Below are positions 57,398 to 64,000 of a DNA stretch of 64,000 nt, piece by piece. The notes beneath the pieces were generated by a model. That model did not search any database, was not told where the DNA came from, and saw nothing but the letters and a program-made list of their open reading frames with translations. The DNA is from a bacterium. GTDB lineage: Bacteria > Bacillota > Bacilli > Lactobacillales > Streptococcaceae. Position 1 is the stretch's first letter, and each line of letters begins with the position of its first letter. The position numbers were made by a program, and so were the translations under genes. The stretch spans positions 161,878 through 225,877 of the forward strand of contig CAJNBY010000001.1 of the NCBI GenBank assembly GCA_905221125.1, in the 5' to 3' direction.

Positions 57398-60043
57398 TTA
57401 AATTTCTTCTTTTTTGATGAATTCTGTACGAATCTCTTGCGGTGCAATGAGGCCTCTATGAACTGGGTATGGTCGTTCAAGTAGGTCAAGGAAGAGATGT
57501 TGACTTTCCGGTACACGCACATTTTCACTACACATATTGTAGTAACGAAGAACATAGCCTTCTTCATTTTCAGCTACCTTAAAGGCTGTCGGACAGATTT
57601 GCGGTATGCTGAGAACAGAATGACTTAAGAGGCTACCAGTCGCAGCCACACTTCCTTCTTGTCTAGCAATCTGAAGGCTGGTAAATGGTGTCTGCAAGGC
57701 TTTAGCCCGACGATAAGCTGAAAAACGTTCTTGGGCTTGATGGCATTCAATCGCAAATTCGACTTCAAACTCACGCAAGCATTGTGCTTCTGGAGTTGGG
57801 AAGTAGCCCCAGTCACCCAACTCACCTGATGCACGCAAAATAGTCACTGCGATAGTGTCGTCTCCTAGGATTTCGTATTCATTCAATCCCTTGTTAGATA
57901 CAGTCACCCCTTTTTCATCGTCATACAGACTGACAAAGGCTTGTTGGTGTTGAGGATTTTCAGGATTTTCCCATGAAGCTGCTGGTTTGTTTGGTCGTGT
58001 CACCACTTCATAGATGCTTTCAGAATCATTGCTTGGACGTGTGTTATGAGTCTTGACTAAGAGACGGATACGATGGTCTTTAGCAGTGTTAGTAAAGCGA
58101 GTCTTAAAGCGGATTTGTGGATTGTCAACAAAGACAGTCAACTCAGTTTCAAGAGGAATGCTTGTCAATTCTTCTGACCGTCCAGCCTCTCGCTTCATAA
58201 ACTCGATGATACCTTTTTGCTCTTCTTCTAGCTTTTCATCGGCACTGACAGGCACGGTCAATTCATGTTTGAGCAAAATCTTAGCGTAGCGAGCTGTGTT
58301 TTCCAAGACCTCGTAGCCCTTAAGCTCGGCGTAGATGGGCTCTGTTCCTTTTGGTTGGAAATAGATATACTCGTTTCCGATGTCCCCACGGTCTTCGAAT
58401 CGGATAAAGTCTTCGTAGGCTTCGTGAGTTGTCTTGTCATAAACTGTGATATTGTCATCCACACTGACCGTTACAAATGGCGTATCAATCACTCCGTTTT
58501 GGTAAATACCGTCACGGTGTTCTTGTTCTCCTTCCAGCAATTGGAAGGTTGTCCAAGAAAGTGGTGCTAGATGAACTGGGATGGTCACGCGCACTTGACG
58601 AGCGATACGAGCTTGGCGGAACTTATCTTTTGGTAAATCATACTCAAAATTAGCTCCAAGGTCTTCGATTTTAGCCTCCACAGGACGACCATCCAAGTCC
58701 TCTACACGGTAACTTGGCAAGGTTAAGGCAGCCATCTTCTTGTAACCTTCTGTTGGGTGCAATTCCTTGAAATCACAAGTCGCCACATCAATCACTGTGC
58801 TAACCGTATCAACCTTATCATGCAGGCCTGTGTTAATAACTGTAAAGAGATAATCACTTTGAGCCTTAGCCGTAGCGATTTTACCCTTCCACTCATTGAG
58901 CAAGTTGCTCTTAACAAAGTTTCCGACTTGATTAACCTTGGCAAAACGTGTTTCCATCTCGCGGTGAACTTCGTCCACGCTACAGCCACAGATGCTATCA
59001 TGCGGCGCGTTCTGCAAAAGAGTTTTCCAAGCATAGGTCAACTGATCCTTGTGGTTGTGGCCCCCAGTGATAATAGTCAAGGGTTCTACAACTTGCTCTA
59101 GGAGGTTGCTATTTTCTTGGAAGGCTTGTTTGAGATAAATACGAGATGAAGAAGTGTTGGCAAGTGTGTACCAGCCGTCTGTTTCCTGACTGGTCAACTC
59201 ACCTGTAACTGTTGATAACTGCTCTGGTAGGGCACTTTCCACGGCTTGAACATATTCATCAAAGGAACTATGAACAAAGGTTACATCTGGGAAGAGTTCA
59301 TTTGCCACACGAATGGCTTCGCTCAGATTTTTCTGTACAGGCTGGTGATCACAGCCGTTCATCATCAACCATTGATTGGTCGAAGCATAGTCACGCACAT
59401 CTGACAATTTTTGTTTCCAGAAGGTCAAGGCCTCGTCTTTATCAACTGGGATTTCATTTCCATTACTGTACCAGTTGGCAAAGAGAATCCCGAGAACACG
59501 ACTACCATCTGCGCCCTGCCAGTACATTTCTGAAAACTGAGAAGTAAACTGCTCATCTTCGAGAACTTGGTTATCAAATCCAATCGGCTTCACACCACGA
59601 CCAAAGGCTGCCACGTGAATGCCTGATTTTTGAAGAATTTGAGGCGCTTGCCCCATATTTCCAAAGGTATCTGGGAAGTAGCCAATCTGGGTTGATTTGC
59701 CCCATTTTGCAGCTTCTTGCTGACCGATAAAGGTATTGCGGACATTGGCTTCACTTGAAATCAAGTAATCATCCTGCAAGATATAAAAGGGACCAATTTT
59801 AAGTTTGCCTTCGTCAATATAGCGTTGGACTTTATCGCGATTTTCAGGACGAATTTGCAAGTAGTCATCAAGGACTATGGTTTGTCCATCTAAATGGAAA
59901 CTCTTGAACTCAGGGTCATTTTCAAAGAGATCAAAAAGATTGTCAAATAATTCCACCAACTGCATACGGTGGCTTTCAAAAGGCAAGTACCACTCACGGT
60001 CCCAGTGACTATGTGAGATAATATGTACAACAACATTTTCCAT
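57398..60043 (-). CDS. GH38 alpha-mannosidase
   Basis: About 881 residues from the ATG at 60043 (GAGG nine bases upstream; an ATG five codons earlier is possible). The zinc-site HSHWD is at 11-15 and the catalytic region GYFPDTFGNMGQAP near 130, followed by the GH38 mid and C-terminal beta domains. No signal peptide, so it acts in the cytoplasm on imported glycans; the pneumococcal homologue prefers alpha-1,3-mannose linkages. Separated from the GH125 gene by about 210 bp without a clear terminator. Confidence 0.92.
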   Translation of the reverse strand: MENVVVHIISHSHWDREWYLPFESHRMQLVELFDNLFDLFENDPEFKSFHLDGQTIVLDDYLQIRPENRDKVQRYIDEGKLKIGPFYILQDDYLISSEANVRNTFIGQQEAAKWGKSTQIGYFPDTFGNMGQAPQILQKSGIHVAAFGRGVKPIGFDNQVLEDEQFTSQFSEMYWQGADGSRVLGILFANWYSNGNEIPVDKDEALTFWKQKLSDVRDYASTNQWLMMNGCDHQPVQKNLSEAIRVANELFPDVTFVHSSFDEYVQAVESALPEQLSTVTGELTSQETDGWYTLANTSSSRIYLKQAFQENSNLLEQVVEPLTIITGGHNHKDQLTYAWKTLLQNAPHDSICGCSVDEVHREMETRFAKVNQVGNFVKSNLLNEWKGKIATAKAQSDYLFTVINTGLHDKVDTVSTVIDVATCDFKELHPTEGYKKMAALTLPSYRVEDLDGRPVEAKIEDLGANFEYDLPKDKFRQARIARQVRVTIPVHLAPLSWTTFQLLEGEQEHRDGIYQNGVIDTPFVTVSVDDNITVYDKTTHEAYEDFIRFEDRGDIGNEYIYFQPKGTEPIYAELKGYEVLENTARYAKILLKHELTVPVSADEKLEEEQKGIIEFMKREAGRSEELTSIPLETELTVFVDNPQIRFKTRFTNTAKDHRIRLLVKTHNTRPSNDSESIYEVVTRPNKPAASWENPENPQHQQAFVSLYDDEKGVTVSNKGLNEYEILGDDTIAVTILRASGELGDWGYFPTPEAQCLREFEVEFAIECHQAQERFSAYRRAKALQTPFTSLQIARQEGSVAATGSLLSHSVLSIPQICPTAFKVAENEEGYVLRYYNMCSENVRVPESQHLFLDLLERPYPVHRGLIAPQEIRTEFIKKEEI

Positions 60044-60253
60044 GAAGTAAAACCTCATTCTAAATTTAAATTTTTATTGTTAACATTTTTGGATGTAAGA
60101 TTTGCTCAATCAAATTCAACAAATCACCAACAGTTTAACTCTAAATATTTTATTTATCAATAATTTAACTACGATTTGAGATGAAATTTGAAAGAAGTAA
60201 ATATTCAGTTACTTTGTCTTAGTAAACTGACTAAAAACAAGTAAAATCCTAGA

Positions 60254-61534
60254 TTAACGAATATCCAGGTAATCCAAGACTAATTCGCAGAACATCATGT
60301 TGGCCCAAGAGAACCATTCACGAGAGTAAAGCGTTGGGTCGTCCACGTGGAAGCTTTCATGCATGACACCTGTGCCCCCATCGCAAGCAACCAGCTGATC
60401 CAGCAAGAATTTCTTCTCTGCCTTATCTCTTGTTGTCAAGCCTTGGATAGAAAGGGCAATGGGCCAGATATAGCGATAGAAGGTATGAGAACTTCCGAGA
60501 CCACTAGCATATTCTCCTTGGTAGAAATATGGATTTTCAGGGCTAAGAATGGTACGGCGAGTGGCTTGATACACTTCGTCGTCAATGTCGCAGTAGCCTA
60601 GATAAGGTGCAGCCAACAAACTTGGTACGTTTGGATCATCCATGATGCTGGCATTTCCTAGGCCATCCACTTCAAAGGCATAAATCTTTTCGCCCTTGCT
60701 GTTGGTGGTGTAGGCGTAGTTTTCGATGCCTTCTTGGATCTCCTCTTTAAGACGCTTAGCATCTACGATAATACTCTCGCTATCATCTAGAGCCAATGCT
60801 GCAAAGATTTCTTGGACATAACCCAAGACGACTACGGCAAACATATTTGACGGAATCAAGTAGCTATGCTGGCAGCAATCATCACTTGGACGGAAGGCTG
60901 ACCAAGTCATACCAGTTACTGCAAAATCAGGTCCAAAGCCATCATTTACTAAGGTGTCTTCCTTGCGGTCCGTATCCCGAACAAAACGATAAGGTGAATT
61001 CTTGTGGTCTTGTTCCACCGTCCACAGATGAAGAATTTCCTTGGTCGCTGTGATAAAAGTCTCATCAAACTGACTAGTCTCGCCAGTCTCTTTCCAGAGG
61101 AGATAAGCCAACTGCAAAGGATAGCAAAGCGAGTCCACCTCGTACTTGCGTTCCCAAATCCAGCCATTAAGGTCGGTATGGTCAGTCTCGTGGTGACCCT
61201 TCCAGTTCTCCTCAATGTTAAAGGAATTGGCATAAGGATCCTTGAGAATCAAGGTCATCTGACGCTTAACCAAACCAGCAACGGTCTGGCGCAAGAGAGG
61301 GTCTCTTTTAGCAACATGCAGGTAGGGTCTGAGTTGGGCTGTTGAATCCCGAAGCCACATAGCAGGAATATCCCCAGTCAAGACAAAAGTTGAACCATCT
61401 TCTAGGATTTCAACCGTATTGTCCAAGGTGTCTGTATAGCAACGCTCGAAGACATCCACCCACTCCGGATGGTCTTTGGCCCGCTCTGCTACTTCATCTA
61501 GCCACTCTCTAACAATTTCTTTCGAATAAATCAT
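60254..61534 (-). CDS. GH125 exo-alpha-1,6-mannosidase
   Basis: 426 residues with DIPAMWLRDSTAQLRPYL (55-72), EENWKGHHETDHTDLNGWIWERKYEVDSL-type segment near 125 and a C-terminal GTGVMHESFHVDDP segment, the GH125 pattern. The characterised pneumococcal member removes alpha-1,6-linked mannose. Cytoplasmic. First gene of the leftward glycosidase operon; GAGGAA precedes the ATG. Divergent from GH92. Confidence 0.94.
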   Translation of the reverse strand: MIYSKEIVREWLDEVAERAKDHPEWVDVFERCYTDTLDNTVEILEDGSTFVLTGDIPAMWLRDSTAQLRPYLHVAKRDPLLRQTVAGLVKRQMTLILKDPYANSFNIEENWKGHHETDHTDLNGWIWERKYEVDSLCYPLQLAYLLWKETGETSQFDETFITATKEILHLWTVEQDHKNSPYRFVRDTDRKEDTLVNDGFGPDFAVTGMTWSAFRPSDDCCQHSYLIPSNMFAVVVLGYVQEIFAALALDDSESIIVDAKRLKEEIQEGIENYAYTTNSKGEKIYAFEVDGLGNASIMDDPNVPSLLAAPYLGYCDIDDEVYQATRRTILSPENPYFYQGEYASGLGSSHTFYRYIWPIALSIQGLTTRDKAEKKFLLDQLVACDGGTGVMHESFHVDDPTLYSREWFSWANMMFCELVLDYLDIR

Positions 61535-61667
61535 GTATCATTCCTCTTTCAAACAAGTTTCATTTTCAGTATATAGCTTTTGAGACAGAAAATACATACA
61601 CAAATGATAGTCATTTTTCTACAAAATAGTTATCTTCGAAACTCCTTTTCTAAAGGCTCTCTTTTTC

Positions 61668-61676
61668 TGATATAAT
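61668..61676 (+). promoter_or_regulatory. extended -10 promoter for the GH92 gene
   Basis: TGATATAAT with a perfect TATAAT at 61671-61676, 26 bp before the start codon. In the divergent direction TATACT at about 61573 could serve the GH125 gene. A 13-bp palindrome AATGATAGTCATT at 61602-61614 lies between them and might be an operator. Confidence 0.6.
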
Positions 61677-61702
61677 GTAGAAAAACAGCTAAAGGAAAGA
61701 CT

Positions 61703-63799
61703 ATGAAACCACTACTTGAAACCATCGATACCCGCTTTGGCACTGCCAGCAAACATGCCTTTTCTCGAGGAAATACCCTGCCTTACACAGGCCTTCCTTT
61801 TGGGATGAATTACTTTGTGCCCCAGACCAGTGATCAGGAAGGAGCTTGGTTTTTTGATCCGCATCTACCTATCTTTCAGGGGATTCGATTAACCCACCAA
61901 CCCAGTCCTTGGATTGGGGACTACTCTTGGCTCCTCCTGACACCTGTCACAGGCCAACTGAGCGGAGACAGCCTCTTTCACCGCCAATCTTCCTATGATA
62001 GAGATAAGGCCTCCTTCCAACCTCATTATCTGAAAATTTTCTCCCTGCGCTATCAGATTGAAAGCCAGCTCACACCGACTTGCTACGGTGCTTCTATTCG
62101 TTTGGAGCAAAAGCAAGGTAAAGCCCTCTCCCTCTATCTTCACGCAGCAGATGAACTGACCGTAGAGCAGGTAGATAAGCGAACTCTTGCCCTGCGACAA
62201 GAAGGTAAAACTGAAACCAACAAAAATTCGCTAACGATGTTCACTGTCCTACAAATGAACACGGATATTCTTGCTATCAGCCAAGAAGCTGGGGACTGGC
62301 TAATTGACTTAGCAAGCAGCCAGGCTGAGATTCAACTAGCGACTTCTTTCATCTCCCCTTCTCAAGCACTGCTTAATCTACCTCACGAAGATTTCAATAG
62401 CTGTAAAGCAAATGCCCAAGCGGAATGGGAAAATCTCCTCCATCGTTTTGATATCATGGAAACAGGAGAGGCTGACCGAACCTTCTTTGACCACTGCCTT
62501 TACAGACTCTTCCTCTTCCCGCAGACTTTTTATGAGGTTGATGAATCAGGGCAAGCTATCCACATGGATCTAGCTACTGGTACTGTCAAGCCCGGTGTCC
62601 TCTTTAGCAACAATGGTTTCTGGGATACCTTCCGCACCACCTTCCCCCTCTTTGCCCTTATCATACCAGAGCATTATCGTCGCTTTTTAGAGGGATTCCT
62701 CAATAGCTACCGCGATACTGGTTTCCTTCCAAAATGGCTAGCTCCAGATGAACGTGGCATGATGCCGGGTACTCTTTTAGATGGTATTATCGCAGATAGC
62801 GCCTGCAAGGACATGGCTCCCGACTTGGAAGAAGAACTCCTTCAAGCCATGCTTGAAACAGCCACCAAGTCCGACCCTCTCGGCATCAATGGTCGTCACG
62901 GACTAGCCCAATACCAGAAGCTTGGCTACCTCTCTACCGACCACCACGAAAGCGTCAGCCATACCCTAGACTATGCCTATAGCGATTTTTGCATCGCTCG
63001 CTGTGCTGAAAAACTAGGGAAAATGGAAATCGCTGAAACCTACAAGGTTGCATCACAAAATTACCGCCATCTATTTGACGCTGAGACAGGTTACATGCGA
63101 GCACGAGACAAGCAAGGCAACTTCCGCCCTGACTTCTCTCCCTATAGTTGGGGACGTGATTATGCCGAATGTTCTGCCATTCAAGCGACTTTAGGCGTTT
63201 TACATGACATCCCAGACTTAATCCAACTTATGGGTGGAAAAGAAGCCTTCAGCAACTATCTTTTGAAAACCTGTCAAGATGCTCCCCTCTTTGAGACGAC
63301 AGGCTATGGTTACGAGATTCATGAGATGAGCGAGATGGCTACTGCTCCTTTTGGACAACTCACCATTTCCAATCAGCCGAGCTTCCACATTCCTTATCTC
63401 TTCCGTTACAGCGATTACCCTAACTACACTGCCCTTCTTATCAAGACACTCCGGCAGAAAACCTTTCACCCAAGCTGGCAAGCCTATCCTGGCGATGAAG
63501 ACAATGGTAGTCTCTCTGCTTGGTACATCTGGTCAGCTCTCGGATTTTATCCTACCTGTCCAGGAAAACCAAGCTATGATCTCGGAATCCCTCTCTTTGA
63601 CCACCTCCGTATCTACCTGGCTAAGGAAAATAAATGGCTAGATATTTATACTAAGCAAAACCACAGCCACTTCAACTTTGTCAAAGAGTGCCAACTTGAC
63701 AAGATCCCCGTATCTAGCATCCAACACCAAGACCTCTTGAAAGCTGAGCAATTGACCTTCACCCTCAGCTGGTTGCCAAGTCAGCCGTCCACTTCCTGA
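61703..63799 (+). CDS. GH92 exo-alpha-1,2-mannosidase
   Basis: 698 residues, no signal peptide. GH92 motifs: NGFWDTFRTTFPLFALI near 310 and GDEDNGSLSAWYIWSALGFY near 595, which hold the calcium and catalytic residues of this inverting family. The pneumococcal homologue removes alpha-1,2-mannose caps. It is the first trimming step for high-mannose glycans, before GH38 and GH125. Divergent from the GH125 operon, ending at a terminator. Confidence 0.94.
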   Translation: MKPLLETIDTRFGTASKHAFSRGNTLPYTGLPFGMNYFVPQTSDQEGAWFFDPHLPIFQGIRLTHQPSPWIGDYSWLLLTPVTGQLSGDSLFHRQSSYDRDKASFQPHYLKIFSLRYQIESQLTPTCYGASIRLEQKQGKALSLYLHAADELTVEQVDKRTLALRQEGKTETNKNSLTMFTVLQMNTDILAISQEAGDWLIDLASSQAEIQLATSFISPSQALLNLPHEDFNSCKANAQAEWENLLHRFDIMETGEADRTFFDHCLYRLFLFPQTFYEVDESGQAIHMDLATGTVKPGVLFSNNGFWDTFRTTFPLFALIIPEHYRRFLEGFLNSYRDTGFLPKWLAPDERGMMPGTLLDGIIADSACKDMAPDLEEELLQAMLETATKSDPLGINGRHGLAQYQKLGYLSTDHHESVSHTLDYAYSDFCIARCAEKLGKMEIAETYKVASQNYRHLFDAETGYMRARDKQGNFRPDFSPYSWGRDYAECSAIQATLGVLHDIPDLIQLMGGKEAFSNYLLKTCQDAPLFETTGYGYEIHEMSEMATAPFGQLTISNQPSFHIPYLFRYSDYPNYTALLIKTLRQKTFHPSWQAYPGDEDNGSLSAWYIWSALGFYPTCPGKPSYDLGIPLFDHLRIYLAKENKWLDIYTKQNHSHFNFVKECQLDKIPVSSIQHQDLLKAEQLTFTLSWLPSQPSTS

Positions 63800-63805
63800 A
63801 ATGCA

Positions 63806-63841
63806 AAAATCTCCTAGCAGACTTTTCTGCTAGGAGATTTT
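63806..63841 (+). terminator. terminator after the GH92 gene
   Basis: A 15-bp perfect stem AAAATCTCCTAGCAG/CTGCTAGGAGATTTT with a 6-nt loop. Confidence 0.88.
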
Positions 63842-63861
63842 CTTATGAGAGGTACTGGTTT

Positions 63862-63968
63862 AATACTCAATGAAAATCAAAGAGCAAACTAGGAAGCTAG
63901 CCGAAGGCTGTACTTGAGTACGTCAAGGTGAAGCTGACGTGGTTTGAATTTGATTTTCGAAGAGTATA
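63862..63968. repeat. RUP-family element
   Basis: 107 bp, begins AATACTCAATGAAAATC and ends GATTTTCGAAGAGTAT. Its centre (GCCGAAGGCTGTACTTGAG ... GAAGCTGACG) differs from the other full copies and matches the degenerate element at 23708, linking the two variants. Confidence 0.85.
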
Positions 63969-64000
63969 AGCTTTAAAAATCGGATTTATCATCTGATAAG

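Noticed and set aside
60059..60253. Terminator between the GH125 and GH38 genes
   Set aside because: The only hairpin (CAGTTTACT/AGTAACTG) has a bulge and no T-run; the gap is AT-rich and may hold a weak promoter, but nothing firm.

Overview
The window looks like a chromosomal segment of a mitis-group Streptococcus (S. mitis, S. pseudopneumoniae or S. pneumoniae type). The evidence is low GC content, RUP-family repeats, a competence-induced bacteriocin module (cibABC) next to tsaB-rimI-tsaD, a YesN/YesM-type two-component system with its DUF624 partner, the metQ-peptidase-metNI operon, and a full set of intracellular N-glycan glycosidases. Species comparisons below come from memory of pneumococcal gene order and were not run as searches. 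There is no pspA between mnmA and argH, and no complete IS element, rRNA, tRNA or CRISPR array was seen.

Layout, left to right. 1-4.3 kb: 5' part of mutL, a LytTR/DUF3021 pair, a RUP element expanded to nine 45-bp units, an Nramp-like transporter and nrdI. 4.3-9.2 kb: two-component operon (DUF624, sensor kinase, AraC-type regulator, small membrane protein) divergent from an MptD-type membrane protein. 9.2-18 kb: methionine uptake operon under a MET-box, interrupted downstream by an MFS/Rgg cassette that carries a second, broken metI 3' end; then an amino-acid binding lipoprotein and azlCD. 18-30 kb: tRNA t6A genes, cibABC, rpoY-rnjA, mnmG, NUDIX, mnmA and an arginine biosynthesis operon (binding protein, argG, argH). 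31-37 kb: a bacteriocin-type cluster with an ABC exporter/immunity pair, a secreted bacteriocin-like protein, an unannotated 25-residue peptide ending in a Trp-Gly-Trp motif, and a divergent Rgg-type regulator. 37-50 kb: LysM protein, serine dehydratase, HAD phosphatase, CapD-like dehydratase, a glycosyltransferase, an MFS carrier, a PadR envelope-stress-like operon, TrhO and an orphan bacteriocin-immunity pair. 50.9-63.8 kb: N-glycan transporter (ngtS, ngtP2, ngtP1) directly adjoining GH20, ROK kinase, GH38, GH125 and, divergently, GH92.

The most coherent biology is host N-glycan foraging. Oligomannose or complex glycans would be imported by the NgtS-P1-P2 permease, which lacks its own ATPase, and trimmed inside the cell by GH92, GH38, GH125 and GH20; the ROK kinase would phosphorylate a released sugar. 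A good cre site lies at the transporter promoter and a near-match lies at the promoter of the two-component operon. That two-component system resembles pneumococcal TCS07, reported to control N-glycan use. In the pneumococcal genomes I remember, the transporter and the glycosidases are at separate loci; here they are contiguous.

The most novel-looking system is the Rgg-type regulator, the WxW peptide and the bacteriocin cluster at 31.4-36.9 kb, which resembles a peptide-pheromone circuit driving a bacteriocin. A 16-bp motif is repeated at both divergent promoters.
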